Origin: Pseudoduganella lutea
GTDB lineage: Bacteria > Pseudomonadota > Gammaproteobacteria > Burkholderiales > Burkholderiaceae_D
DNA length: 64,000 nucleotides
Assembly (NCBI RefSeq): GCF_004209755.1
Contig: NZ_CP035913.1
Location: forward strand, 5,828,001-5,892,000
Direction: 5' to 3'
Position 1 is the first letter of the stretch; the number at the start of each line of letters is the position of its first letter. Shown here in pieces: positions 8,431 to 18,139 of this stretch. Below the pieces are notes generated by a model, which was given only the letters and a program-made list of their open reading frames with translations, was not told where the DNA came from and ran no database searches. The position numbers and the translations under genes were made by a program.

Positions 8431-10676
8431 CCAACAGAATACCAAAGCGGCTCGGCCGCCTGCTGTCCCTTTGTCTTGTCCTCCATGCGGGCGCCGCCGC
8501 GGCGCAGCCGGCCCGGCCGGAATCTGCCCCAGCTGCCGCCGCAGTGGCACCGGCTGCGGCCGACAACGTGCGCCGCCATGCCTTCTCGGCGCTGGGCGGC
8601 GGTGCCGTGATCCCGCTGCGCTCGACGGACGGCAAGGCCGTGCTGCGCTTCGGCACCCGTTCCGACGAACTGGTGACGCGCGCCGTGCTGAGGCTGCGCT
8701 ACAGCTGGTCGCCGGCACTGATCGCGAACCTGTCGCACCTGAAGGTGCTGCTGAACGACGAGGTGGTGGCAACACTGCCGCTGCCGCGCGAGAATGCCGG
8801 CAAGTCGCAGGCGGCCGAGCTGGAACTGGACCCGCGCCTGGTCGCGGAGTACAACGCGCTGACGCTGCAGTTCATCGGCCACTATGCGATGGAATGCGAG
8901 GACCCGCTGCATTCGAGTTTGTGGGCACAGGTCAGCGGCGCCAGCGCGGTGGAGCTGACGGTGCGCCCGCTGCCGGCCGCGCCGGACCTGGCGCGCCTGC
9001 CCGAACCGTTCTTCGATGCGCGCGACAACCGCCGCCTGGAACTGCCGTTCGTGCTGGCCGCGCGGCCGTCCCGCGATGCGCTGCAGGCCGCCGCCGTGAC
9101 GGCATCGTGGTTCGGCAGCCTGGCCGCATGGCGCGGCACGCGCTTCCCGGTGGCCGGAGCGGCGCTGCCGGCCGGACATGCTGTGGTCATTGCCACGAAT
9201 GCGGAGCGGCCCGCCGCCTTGGCCGACATGCCGCCCTTCGCCGGCCCGGAACTGCGCGTGGCCGTCAATCCGGCCGACCCGAACGGTGCGCTGCTGGTCA
9301 TCGGCGGGCGCGATGCGGGCGAACTGCGCACGGCGGCGCTGGCGCTGGCCCGCGGCGGCCAGGCGCTGTCGGGCATGCGCGTGACGGTGAGGGACACCCG
9401 CGCCGCCGCGCCGCGCAAGCCGTACGATGCACCGAACTGGGTGCGCCTGGACCGGCCGATGCGGTTCGGCGAACTGGCCGAGGACGTGCGCCAGCTGCAG
9501 GTGACCGGCCACACGCCGGAGCCGATCAGGCTGAACCTGCGCATTCCGCCCGACCTGTTCGTGTGGAACAGCCACGGCATTCCCGTCGAGCTGAAGTACC
9601 GCTATTCCCCGCCGCTGCGACCGGCCGAGTCGCGCCTGACGATGGCCGTCAACGACGAACTGGTGCGCTCGTTCAACCTGCTGCCGGATGCGGGTGCGAG
9701 CGCGGCCCGCGTGCAGTTGCCCCTCCTGGCCGAAGGCATGGTGCCGGCCGGCGTGCAGGTCCGCGTGCCGGCGTTCCAGCTTGGCGCGCGCAACCAGCTG
9801 CAGTACGCGTTCTCGTTCAGCTACCAGAAGGAGGGGGCGTGCCGCGAATCGCCGGTGGAAAACGTGCGCGCGGCGATCGATCCCGATTCGACCATCGATT
9901 TCTCGGGCCACCCGCACTATGCGCAGATGCCGAACCTGCGCTATTTCGCCGATGCCGGCTTCCCGTTCACGAAATACGCCGACCTCGCGCAGACCACCGT
10001 CGTGCTGCCCGATGCGCCGGCCGCGGCGGAAATCGCGACACTGCTCGGCGTAATGGGCCGCTTCGGCGCCGCCACCGGCTATCCGGCCACCAGCGTGCGG
10101 GTGGCCGGTCCCGGCGACACGAACGCCGTGAAGGACCGCGACCTGCTGCTGGTCGGCAGCCGCATGCCCTTGCTCGCCGCCTGGCGCGATCGGTTGCCGG
10201 CCACGCTGGAAGGGGGCACGCGCAGCGTCAGCCAGCCGGCGGACGCCGGGTTCCCGTTCGGCTGGCGCGGCATGCGCAGCGGCGCCGACCCGGCCATATC
10301 GGCGAGCTCCTCGTTCGCCGGCGGCGGTCCGCTGGCGCTGGTGCTCGGCTTCGAGTCCCCGGTGGCCGGCGAACGCAGCGTGGTCGCGCTGACGGCCAGC
10401 GAGCCGTCGCTGCTGCCGGCCGTGCTCGATGCGCTCGATGGCGGCAATGTGTCCGGCAGCGCCGCCTTCGTGCGCGGCAAGCGCGTCGACAGCGTGCTGT
10501 CCGGGGCCACCTACACGGTCGGCGACCTGCCCTGGTGGACGTCGGTGTGGTATGCGATGTCGCGCCATCCCATCCTGCTCGGCCTGCTCGCGGTCGCGGC
10601 GGTGCTGGTATTCGCCTTCGCCCTGTGGCGCTCGCTGCGGGCGATCGCCATGCGGCGCTTGCGCGCGGGCCAGTGA
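8427..10676 (+). CDS. bcsB: Cellulose synthase periplasmic subunit BcsB
   Basis: 749 residues. A signal sequence (hydrophobic LSLCLVLHAGAAAA ending near residue 26) leads a large periplasmic protein with alternating carbohydrate-binding and ferredoxin-like domains. A final membrane anchor (ILLGLLAVAAVLVFAFAL near 715-732) docks on BcsA. BcsB guides the glucan from BcsA through the periplasm. The ATG at 8427 shares bases with the bcsA stop. Size and end anchor agree with the family. bcsC follows after 13 bp, where many clusters place the bcsZ endoglucanase; that gene is missing here. Confidence 0.93.
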   Translation: MTNRIPKRLGRLLSLCLVLHAGAAAAQPARPESAPAAAAVAPAAADNVRRHAFSALGGGAVIPLRSTDGKAVLRFGTRSDELVTRAVLRLRYSWSPALIANLSHLKVLLNDEVVATLPLPRENAGKSQAAELELDPRLVAEYNALTLQFIGHYAMECEDPLHSSLWAQVSGASAVELTVRPLPAAPDLARLPEPFFDARDNRRLELPFVLAARPSRDALQAAAVTASWFGSLAAWRGTRFPVAGAALPAGHAVVIATNAERPAALADMPPFAGPELRVAVNPADPNGALLVIGGRDAGELRTAALALARGGQALSGMRVTVRDTRAAAPRKPYDAPNWVRLDRPMRFGELAEDVRQLQVTGHTPEPIRLNLRIPPDLFVWNSHGIPVELKYRYSPPLRPAESRLTMAVNDELVRSFNLLPDAGASAARVQLPLLAEGMVPAGVQVRVPAFQLGARNQLQYAFSFSYQKEGACRESPVENVRAAIDPDSTIDFSGHPHYAQMPNLRYFADAGFPFTKYADLAQTTVVLPDAPAAAEIATLLGVMGRFGAATGYPATSVRVAGPGDTNAVKDRDLLLVGSRMPLLAAWRDRLPATLEGGTRSVSQPADAGFPFGWRGMRSGADPAISASSSFAGGGPLALVLGFESPVAGERSVVALTASEPSLLPAVLDALDGGNVSGSAAFVRGKRVDSVLSGATYTVGDLPWWTSVWYAMSRHPILLGLLAVAAVLVFAFALWRSLRAIAMRRLRAGQ

Positions 10677-10689
10677 GGGATAGCGCGCA

Positions 10690-13600
10690 ATGTGGCGCCT
10701 GATCGTCGCACTGGCGTTCGCCCTGCTGGCCGGGCCGGCGGCCTGGGCGCAGGGCGATGCGACGGCGATGCTGCTCGAGCGCGCCGCGTTCTGGGAAGGC
10801 CGCGGGCGCGACGACCTGGCGCTGGCGGAGCTGGACAAGGTACTGCGGCTGGCGCCCGGCCAGCCCGATGCGCTGGCAGGCAAGGCACTCGCGCAGCATC
10901 GGCTCGGCAAAACAGCCGACGCGGCCGCGACCGCTGCGAAGCTGCGCGCCGCGGCACCACGCCATCCGGGGCTGGCCCAGTACCGGGGCCTGCTGCGCGA
11001 GCAGGGGCCGGAAGCCCAGACAATCCGCAATGCGCGCGGGCTGGCACGTACCGACCGGGTGGACCAGGCGCTGTCCCTCTATCGCCAGCTCGATGCCCGC
11101 GAGCCGCTCACGGGCGACCTGGCGCTCGAGTACTGGCAACTCGTCGGCCGCACCTCCGGCGGCTACGACCGGGCGATCGCGGGCACGCAGCGGCTCGTCC
11201 GCGAGCACCCGCAGCACCCCGGCTACCTGCTGGCGCTGGCCAGGCTTGAATTCGAGCGGCAGGTGCGGCCGGCCATGCTGGAAAAGGTGATCCGCATCGC
11301 GGCCGTGCCGCGCTACCGGCAGGAGGCGCGCGAGGTCTGGCGCAAGGGCCTGCTGCGGCTGCCGGCCAACGCGGCCAGCCTGGCCCTGATCGATGATTAC
11401 CTGGCCGTGCAGGATACGGAGGACACGGCAATGGTGGCGCAGCGCGCGCACCTCGCGCAAGACATCGACGTGCAGCGCCGGCTGGCGGCCGATCCCGGCT
11501 GGCAGGCGCGCCGGCGCGGGCTGACGGCGCTGGAGGCCGGGCGTCTGGACGACGCGCAAAGCGCCTTGCACGAAGCGTTGCGCACCCGCCCGCGCGACCC
11601 CGACGTGCTGGGCGGGCTTGGCACGCTCCACCTGCGCCGTGGCGAACACGCTCGCGCGGAAACCTATTTCGCCGACGCGCAGCGTGCCGGCGGCGGCAGC
11701 CGCTGGCAGGCGATGGGGCGCGTGGCGCGCTTCTGGGCCTTGCAGCGTGCCGCGCGCGATGCGATGAACGCCGCCGAGTACGGGCGTGCCGGGGACCTGC
11801 TCGCCCAGGCGCGCACGCTGGACCCGCGCGAACCGGCCGGCCTGCTGGCCGAGGCGGAACTGGCCGAGCTGCGCGGCGATCCCGAAGGCGCCGGCCGGTT
11901 GTTCCGCGAGGCCCTGTCGAAGGCACCGAAAAGCGAAGACGTGCTGGCCGGCCTGGCCGGCTTCCTGATCCGCCAGGGTGACCAGGCCGGCGCCGCGCCG
12001 CTGCTGGCGGCGCTGCCGGCTGCGAGGCGGGCCGAGCTCGATCGCGAGATCACGCGCCTGCGGGCCGCGGCGCTGGTACGCGATGCCGAAGCGGCGGCCG
12101 CCCGGGTCGACGATGCCGCCGCCATCGCGCTGTACGAACAGGCCGCCGCGCTGGACCCGGCCGACCCGTGGCTGCGCCGGGCGCTCGCCGGCCGGTACGC
12201 GGCACGGGGCGAACCGGAACGCGGCAGGGCGCTGTTCGACGCGCTGCTGGCACGCCAGCCGGAAGACCCTGCCACGCGCTACGCGTATGCGCTGTTCCTC
12301 GGCAGCCAGGGCCGCGAGGCCGAGGCGGCCGACCTGCTGCGCGCGATTCCCGCCGCACAGCGCAGCGCCGAGATGGCGGCGCAGCTGGCGCGGCTGGACG
12401 TGGCCGCGATCGCAGCCAGGGCGCGCGCCTCCAGCGACCGGGAAGCGGCGCTGGCAATGCTGCGCGAAGCACTGGGGCGCTACGGCGGCGAGCCCGCGCA
12501 CGTACTCGAAGTCGTGTCGGCGATGGCGGCGATCGGCGCGGACGACGAAGCCCTGCGCACGTTGTCCGGCCTGGAAGGCATGGCGCTCGATGCCGATGCG
12601 CTTGCTGCGGGGCGCACTCTGGAGACGACGATCGCCGTGCGACGGGCGGCGCGGCTGCGCGAAGCGGGCGATACCGATAACGCCTTGCGCGCGCTTGCCG
12701 GGCTGCCCGAGACCCCGGCGGTGCTTGCGGAACGTGCGCGCACCGAACGGGCGCGCGGCGACACGGATGCGGCACTCGCCACGCTGCGGCAATGGCAGGC
12801 GGCGAGCCCGCATGACGCACCCGCCGCCGCGGCCATCGCCGAACTGCTGGCCGCGCGTGGCGACCGGGCCGGTGCGCGTGCGCAGGCGCAAGCCGTGCTC
12901 GATTTGGCCGATGCGCCGCCCGATGCGGTGGCCGATGCCGCCGGCGTGCTGATCGCGCTCGACGAAGCAGGCGACCTGGCCCGTGCCGACGTCGCGCTGC
13001 GGGCGCAACTGGCGCGTCATCCGGCCGAACAGGGGCTGCTGGACCGGGCCGGGGCACTGGCCGAGCGGGCGGGGCGCGTCGACGATGCCATCGGCTTCTA
13101 CCGGCGCGGCAATGCCGTTGCCGGGCCGGTGCTGCCGGACTGGCGGCGCGACCGGCTGGCGGGCCTGGTCGACCGCCGTGCCGGCTGGGTGTCGTCGGCG
13201 GTCGATCACCAGACCCGTACCGGCACGCCAGGCCGCTCCGACCTTGCCATGGACGAGTGGGTCGCCGAATATCGGTTGCCGCAGGCGGGGCTTGATCGCA
13301 TCGCCCTGCGTGCCGACGTGGTGTCCGCCCGCGCCGGCACGCTGGACACCGCGTCTCCCGCGGCGCGCGACGCCGGCACCATCCTGCTGTGCCAGCCCGA
13401 CTGCGCGCCCGCCCGCAACGTGAAGGCGCAGGGCGTGGCATTGAACGCCGCCTGGGCACGCGGGCCGTGGCGGGCGGATGTGGGCACCACGCCGCTCGGC
13501 TTCGCTGTCACGTCGCTGCTGGGCGGTGTGTCGTACCGCGGCGACGTCGGCCCGGCCGGCTGGGGCATCGAGCTGTCGCGGCGGGCGCTGGCGGCATCGG

Positions 13601-14319
13601 TGCTGTCGTATGCGGGCATGAAGGATCCGGGCACGGGCCGCACGTGGGGCGGCGTCACCGTGAATGGCGCCGCGCTCAGCGGCAGCCTCGATCAGGGCGG
13701 GCGTTTCGGCGGCTGGGCCAACCTGGGCTGGCATGTGTTGACGGGCAAGCACGTGCAGTCGAACCGCCGTGTGCAGGGGATGGCCGGTGTCACGGTCCGG
13801 GTCGTCAACGAGCGCCACCGTCTGCTGTCGGTCGGCGCCACGGCGATGGCATGGCGTTTCAGCCACAATGCCGGCGAATACAGTTTCGGCCACGGCGGGT
13901 ATTACAGCCCGGCCGCGTACCGCTCGCTGTCGTTGCCGGTCACCTGGGGCCAGCGCTTCGGCGCCCTGGCGGTCGCGGTACGGGCGTCGATTGCCGTCTC
14001 CCGTTCCCGCACGAAGGATGCGGCGTTCTACCCGCTCGATGCCGGCTTGCAGGCCGAGGCGGACGCGGTCGGCGCGGCGGCCTTCTATACCCCGCGCTAC
14101 GCCGGCGGCAAGGGCCGCGGCACCGGCAGGGGGCTTGCCTTGACATGGGAATACCAGGCCGCGCGGGCCCTGTTCGTCGGCGGCCGCTTCAGCCTGGACC
14201 GCTCGATCGACTATGCACCGAACCGTTTCCTGTTCTACCTGCGCTGGGCGCCGGGCCACGTCGCCGCGCAGCCGGTGGCGTTCCCGCCCGAGCCCGTCGT
14301 GCCGACTTCACAGCTCTAG
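10690..14319 (+). CDS. bcsC: Cellulose export outer-membrane protein BcsC
   Basis: 1209 residues. A signal peptide (MWRLIVALAFALLAGPAAWA) is followed by a long periplasmic stretch of about 820 residues made of TPR-type helical repeats rich in Ala, Leu and Arg. The last 320 residues or so are a Gly/Trp/aromatic-rich beta-barrel (for example GGVSYRGDVGPAGWGIELS and the end FLFYLRWAPGHVAAQ). This matches BcsC, which forms the outer-membrane exit channel for cellulose with a TPR scaffold that contacts BcsB and peptidoglycan. It closes the rightward operon; no U-tract terminator was seen after its stop. Confidence 0.92.
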   Translation: MWRLIVALAFALLAGPAAWAQGDATAMLLERAAFWEGRGRDDLALAELDKVLRLAPGQPDALAGKALAQHRLGKTADAAATAAKLRAAAPRHPGLAQYRGLLREQGPEAQTIRNARGLARTDRVDQALSLYRQLDAREPLTGDLALEYWQLVGRTSGGYDRAIAGTQRLVREHPQHPGYLLALARLEFERQVRPAMLEKVIRIAAVPRYRQEAREVWRKGLLRLPANAASLALIDDYLAVQDTEDTAMVAQRAHLAQDIDVQRRLAADPGWQARRRGLTALEAGRLDDAQSALHEALRTRPRDPDVLGGLGTLHLRRGEHARAETYFADAQRAGGGSRWQAMGRVARFWALQRAARDAMNAAEYGRAGDLLAQARTLDPREPAGLLAEAELAELRGDPEGAGRLFREALSKAPKSEDVLAGLAGFLIRQGDQAGAAPLLAALPAARRAELDREITRLRAAALVRDAEAAAARVDDAAAIALYEQAAALDPADPWLRRALAGRYAARGEPERGRALFDALLARQPEDPATRYAYALFLGSQGREAEAADLLRAIPAAQRSAEMAAQLARLDVAAIAARARASSDREAALAMLREALGRYGGEPAHVLEVVSAMAAIGADDEALRTLSGLEGMALDADALAAGRTLETTIAVRRAARLREAGDTDNALRALAGLPETPAVLAERARTERARGDTDAALATLRQWQAASPHDAPAAAAIAELLAARGDRAGARAQAQAVLDLADAPPDAVADAAGVLIALDEAGDLARADVALRAQLARHPAEQGLLDRAGALAERAGRVDDAIGFYRRGNAVAGPVLPDWRRDRLAGLVDRRAGWVSSAVDHQTRTGTPGRSDLAMDEWVAEYRLPQAGLDRIALRADVVSARAGTLDTASPAARDAGTILLCQPDCAPARNVKAQGVALNAAWARGPWRADVGTTPLGFAVTSLLGGVSYRGDVGPAGWGIELSRRALAASVLSYAGMKDPGTGRTWGGVTVNGAALSGSLDQGGRFGGWANLGWHVLTGKHVQSNRRVQGMAGVTVRVVNERHRLLSVGATAMAWRFSHNAGEYSFGHGGYYSPAAYRSLSLPVTWGQRFGALAVAVRASIAVSRSRTKDAAFYPLDAGLQAEADAVGAAAFYTPRYAGGKGRGTGRGLALTWEYQAARALFVGGRFSLDRSIDYAPNRFLFYLRWAPGHVAAQPVAFPPEPVVPTSQL

Positions 14320-14419
14320 GCCAATGCCAGGGTATGCGGCGCTGATCCAGGCTGACGCGCGCGTGGCGTCATGGCGCGAATGACGTGTGGACCGCGGAAC
14401 GCGGCGGGGTGTTGCCTGA

Positions 14420-14560
14420 TCAGTTCCAGCCGCCGGCGTTCAGGCGGTGATCCAGCCGGGGAGGCCTGGCGATCTCGGCCTGCGTGCGCAGTGCCAGCAC
14501 GGCGCGGTTGCGGGCAGCGGACAACAGGGTGCGGACGACGATGGCGAGGGCTTGTTTCAT
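14420..14560 (-). CDS. Small protein of unknown function (46 aa)
   Basis: An ATG at 14560 preceded at good distance by CAGGAG opens 46 codons. The product is basic, starts with an amphipathic hydrophobic stretch MKQALAIVVRTLLSAA and ends NAGGWN. I do not recognise the family. It sits alone between the convergent bcsC and the MatC-type carrier gene, which ends further left-to-right at 14754. Support comes from the ribosome site and the helix-like composition only; it could be a chance frame in GC-rich DNA. Confidence 0.45.
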   Translation of the reverse strand: MKQALAIVVRTLLSAARNRAVLALRTQAEIARPPRLDHRLNAGGWN

Positions 14561-14753
14561 GGTGCGGCTCCTGGGGACGGTGGCGATCGCGATGCGATCC
14601 GATACGACCGTTATATAGGTGAGCCGCGCAAACTTCCAATTCTATGATGCAATACCAGTCATGCTTGCCGTGAATGTTGTCAGGGGGTGAATGCGGCCCG
14701 CGCAGGGCGGGCAAGGGGATGGCCCGGCCGTGAAAGCCGGGCCGACGGCAAGC

Positions 14754-16190
14754 TCACAGCACCACGAACAGGACCCACACCACGACCGGCGCAACCAGCG
14801 TCACGATAGCGCCATAGATCATCAGCTGGCGCAGGAAGACGTCGCGGTCGATATGCTGGGCGCTGGCCAGCACCAGGGCGCCGTTGGTCGAGAACGGACT
14901 CACATCGACGATGGTGGACGCCACCGCCATGGCGGCGATGAAGCCGATCGGGTCGACGCCGGTACCGCCTTGCAGGAACGGCACGGCCAACGGGATCAGG
15001 GAACCCAGCACGGCCGTCGACGAGGCGAACGCCGACACGATGGCGCCGACGAACAGCAGCAACAGCGCCACCACCAGCGGCGAAGTCAGGCTGGCGACGC
15101 TGTCGCCGACCCAGGTGATCGTGCCCATCTTCTGCATCACGCCCACATAGGTGCTTACGCCCACGATCAGCATGATCTCGGGCCACGACACCTGGCCGAT
15201 GGCGCGTTTCTGCACCTGCGGCGACATCAGCGAGATCAGCAGGCCGATCGAGATGGCGACGAAGCCGATATCGAGCTTGTACATCAGCGTCAGCACGGCC
15301 AGCGCGAGCAGGCCGGTCACGGTGACGATCTGCTGGAACGTTGCGCCTTCGTCCAGTTGCGCGCCGGCCCCCGCGGGGCCTGTGCCGCCACTGCCAGCCG
15401 CGCTGCCGGCCGGGCCGATCGCGCCGACGGCCGCGCCGGAACGCTGTTGCGTCAGCCGCTCCTCGCTGGCCGCTTCGGCTTCGGCATCGCCATAGATCTG
15501 CGGCCCCTGCGCCGCCACCGCGACGGTCGCGCCGAATGGCGGCACCAGGCCGCCAAGCCCGGCCGCCGGCCTGGGCGCCTGCTGGCGCATCAGTTTCATG
15601 CCGCCAAAGACAATGAACAGCAGCAGCGAGACGGTGAAATTCACTCCCAGGCTGACGAACGCGGTCGTCAGTTCCGAGATCGGCAGTCCCGCTTCGTTCA
15701 CCACCTTGTTGGTGATGCCGCCGTAGATGCTGATCGGCGAGAAGCCGCCGCCCTGGGCACCGTGGATCACCATCAGGCCCATCATCAAGGGATTGATGTT
15801 GTACTTGGCGGCAAAGCCCAGCGCGATCGGCGCGATGATGGCCACGGCCGCCGGGCTCACGGCACCGACGCCCGTCAGCAGGGCGGTGATGGCGAACATC
15901 ACCCAGGGAATGGCGGCGATGCGCCCGCCCACGGCGCGCACCGCCAGCCTCACCAGCCAGTCGATGGTGCCGTTGTTCTGGGCCTGGGCAAACAGGAAGG
16001 TGATGCCGACCAGGGTCAGGAACAGTTCGGCCGGAAAGCCGGCCATGATGCCCTTGGCCTGCAAGCCGGCGACGAGCGTACCGACCAGGAAGGCGCCGAC
16101 AAAGGCGATGACGCCCATATTGATGGGCAGTGCAGTGGCGATGACGAACATCAGCGCCAGTACGCAAATGGCAATCAGGTGAGTGGACAA
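14754..16190 (-). CDS. MatC-type dicarboxylate (malonate-like) carrier
   Basis: 478 residues from a TTG at 16190 that has GGGAG nine bases before it; upstream in-frame codons have no hydrophobic or conserved content. About 12 membrane spans are visible. The N-terminal part (CVLALMFVIATALPINMGVI, then FVGAFLVGTLVAGL) matches the MatC N-terminal family of SLC13-like carriers for malonate and related dicarboxylates. A hydrophilic Ala/Gly-rich loop near residues 240-290 separates the two halves. The gene stands alone with a 337-bp leader. The substrate is inferred from family only. Confidence 0.8.
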   Translation of the reverse strand: MSTHLIAICVLALMFVIATALPINMGVIAFVGAFLVGTLVAGLQAKGIMAGFPAELFLTLVGITFLFAQAQNNGTIDWLVRLAVRAVGGRIAAIPWVMFAITALLTGVGAVSPAAVAIIAPIALGFAAKYNINPLMMGLMVIHGAQGGGFSPISIYGGITNKVVNEAGLPISELTTAFVSLGVNFTVSLLLFIVFGGMKLMRQQAPRPAAGLGGLVPPFGATVAVAAQGPQIYGDAEAEAASEERLTQQRSGAAVGAIGPAGSAAGSGGTGPAGAGAQLDEGATFQQIVTVTGLLALAVLTLMYKLDIGFVAISIGLLISLMSPQVQKRAIGQVSWPEIMLIVGVSTYVGVMQKMGTITWVGDSVASLTSPLVVALLLLFVGAIVSAFASSTAVLGSLIPLAVPFLQGGTGVDPIGFIAAMAVASTIVDVSPFSTNGALVLASAQHIDRDVFLRQLMIYGAIVTLVAPVVVWVLFVVL

Positions 16191-16527
16191 GGCGGTGCTC
16201 CCAGAGGTGCGGTGCCGGGTTCCGGCCGGGCCGCGGGTGGTACGTCTCCTTGCATTGCCCGTCCTGGAAAGCGGCCAGTGCGGGCATGCTCTTTCGTTAT
16301 CGTGAAACGTAAAGTAAAGGGGAACGGTGCCGGGATCAATTACTGCCGACAGCCGATGTTTACTCTGAGCGGAAAGATGGCGCGGGATTCCAGGCGCTGT
16401 CGCGCCGCGGCCAGGCAGGCGCATCGGCTCGTCCGTGAGCCTGAACGTTCGGTTTGCCGTCGGGCGCGACCGGCCGGGGAAGGCCTGGCATGTGGCGCAC
16501 GGCTGGCATGGCCAGCTGGCGCGACGC
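16191..16527. other. Leader region of the MatC-type carrier gene
   Basis: 337 bp between the thioesterase stop and the carrier TTG start. It holds no supported gene. AT-richer sequence around 16290-16370 is the likely place for the carrier promoter, but no convincing -35/-10 pair could be fixed. Confidence 0.4.
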
Positions 16528-16965
16528 TTATTGTTGGCTGACGACCGCCGGCAGATAGGCCGCGCAGAACGCCGGCGGCAGGCGGCGCGGCTTGCCGCTG
16601 TCGATCTCGATGCAGACCAGGTGCCAGCGTCCGCGCATCACCGTGGCGCCGTCCGCCGCCCGCACGAGCTGGAAACGGCGCTCCATCGTCAGGCGGCCAT
16701 CCGTTGCCACCAGCCAGGTGCCCAGCAGCAGCTCGTCGCCGAGGCCCGTCGGCAGCAAGTAATCGTAGGCCGCATGGCCGATCGCCATCGCCCGGTTCAG
16801 CCGGCGCCAGGCGCCCAGGTCGAGCCCCAGGGCCACCGAGTGCGACCAGCCGGCCTGCTCGCACCAGCGCACGTACACGGCGTTGTTGGTATGGTCCAGC
16901 CCATCGATGTCGCCGGCGGCGGGACGGACGGGCAAGACATGCGGCGCGGGATAATCCCAGTTCAC
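16528..16965 (-). CDS. Acyl-CoA thioesterase, hotdog fold (4HBT type)
   Basis: 145 residues from a GTG at 16965 with CTGGAG as ribosome site. The sequence follows the YbgC/4-hydroxybenzoyl-CoA thioesterase pattern: GDIDGLDHTNNAVYVRWCEQA near residues 18-38, with the Asp/His/Asn of the active-site turn, then MAIGHAAYDYLLP and RRFQLVRAADG on the sheet. It should hydrolyse an acyl-CoA in the cytoplasm; the natural substrate is unknown. Longer in-frame starts up to 17106 add Arg/Cys-rich sequence unlike the family and were not used. Confidence 0.85.
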   Translation of the reverse strand: MNWDYPAPHVLPVRPAAGDIDGLDHTNNAVYVRWCEQAGWSHSVALGLDLGAWRRLNRAMAIGHAAYDYLLPTGLGDELLLGTWLVATDGRLTMERRFQLVRAADGATVMRGRWHLVCIEIDSGKPRRLPPAFCAAYLPAVVSQQ

Positions 16966-17102
16966 GGCGGCTCCAGGGCAAAGGCAGCATTGTAGCGCCC
17001 GCCGGCAAGGCATCCGAACGCCGCGGGTACCGTTATCGTGCCCGTAGCGGAATGCGCGTCCGGCAATGCGGCTTCTTTCCAGTAGCTGGATATCCCGCCA
17101 CC

Positions 17103-17849
17103 TCAACCATGCTCATCCGTTACATCCCGCGCCACGCAGAACACCCGCCCGCCATGCGGCACGGCATTCCAGCAGAGCCACCGGTAGCTCCCATCCTTCG
17201 CGCGAAAACGATTCTCGAACTTGATGGTCGTATCGCCTTTTCCCAGCTTGCGTATTTCCTGCCTGGTCTGCTCGCGGTCATCCGGATGTTCCAGCCATTC
17301 CGAGGTGCGTCCCAATAAAGCCTCGGTATCCCAGCCGAATATCCGGGAGAAAGCGGGATTGACGCTGATCCACCGGCCTGACGAATCGGTAACGCCCAGC
17401 AGATCCTGGCTCAACTGCCATATCTGTTCGTGCTCGATCGTGCGCTCGGCCAGTTCGCGCATGGCCGCCTTGTGGACGGTGACGTCGAGCGCACGTGAAA
17501 ACAGTTTCGATCCTTCCGGTACCGCTGCCCAGGACAGCCACCGGTAGCTGCCATCCTTGTGCCGGTAGCGGTTCTCGAAGTTCAATATCGGCTCGCCATC
17601 ACGCACCTGCCTGAAAGCGGCTTCGCTGGCGGCGCGGTCTTCCGGATGAACAAATTGCGCGTAATGCTGTCCCGTCACGTCGCGCTCATCCCACCCCAGT
17701 ACGCGGGTCCATGCCGGGTTGACGTGGTCGAACGTCGCGGTCGGCATATCGATGACGGAAAGCAGGTCGGGAATGATCAGCCAGCTCCTTGCGCGGTCCT
17801 GGTTGGCAGGGTCCGACACGGCTGGCGGGATCCAATGTGGATGTGACAT
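17103..17849 (-). CDS. Tandem PAS-domain protein without output domain
   Basis: 248 residues from MSHPHW. Two PAS-PAC units lie head to tail: residues about 25-125 (VNPAWTRVLGWDERDVTG, then FENRYRHKDGSYRWLSW) and about 145-245 (VNPAFSRIFGWDTEALLG, then FENRFRAKDGSYRWLCW). They resemble each other closely, so one arose by duplication. There is no kinase, GGDEF or HTH part, so the protein is a pure sensor or a partner for another protein. The next genes leftward-transcribed from further right encode two response regulators, a possible context. Ligand unknown. Confidence 0.8.
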   Translation of the reverse strand: MSHPHWIPPAVSDPANQDRARSWLIIPDLLSVIDMPTATFDHVNPAWTRVLGWDERDVTGQHYAQFVHPEDRAASEAAFRQVRDGEPILNFENRYRHKDGSYRWLSWAAVPEGSKLFSRALDVTVHKAAMRELAERTIEHEQIWQLSQDLLGVTDSSGRWISVNPAFSRIFGWDTEALLGRTSEWLEHPDDREQTRQEIRKLGKGDTTIKFENRFRAKDGSYRWLCWNAVPHGGRVFCVARDVTDEHG

Positions 17850-18012
17850 TTCGGGCCTTCGATTTGATTTGTCCAAGACGGCGCGCGGCACTCGTTGCAT
17901 TGTAGGGATGGTACGACTTCTTTGCCAGCGCTTGCATGGCAGGTCCCCGCTGGGAGTCGACTATGGCACCGCCCGACCGTGTCGCGCATGCCATAAACGA
18001 TAAAAATGATAC

Positions 18013-18087
18013 TCGTACGATTTACGCTTGGCAACGTGCGTCCGATAACAGTGTTTCTTGTCCAGGCATAACCAAGTTCGTACGATT
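18013..18087. promoter_or_regulatory. Two copies of a TCGTACGATT palindrome-like site
   Basis: TCGTACGATT occurs at 18013-18022 and again at 18078-18087, 65 bp apart, in the gap between the tandem-PAS gene and the HTH-receiver gene. The core TCGTACGA is self-complementary. Two identical decamers so close suggest a regulator-binding pair for the leftward PAS gene. Confidence 0.4.
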
Positions 18088-18139
18088 ACTGGCCGGCCGG
18101 CCGGGGAGTCAAGGCGTCCTGGCTCCCGGGCCCCAGCGA

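Noticed and set aside
10228..14259. A 1343-codon open frame on the minus strand opposite bcsB/bcsC
   Set aside because: High-GC DNA keeps the antisense frame open by codon bias. The product is Arg/Gln/His-rich with no family motif, while bcsC on the plus strand has a signal peptide, TPR repeats and barrel.
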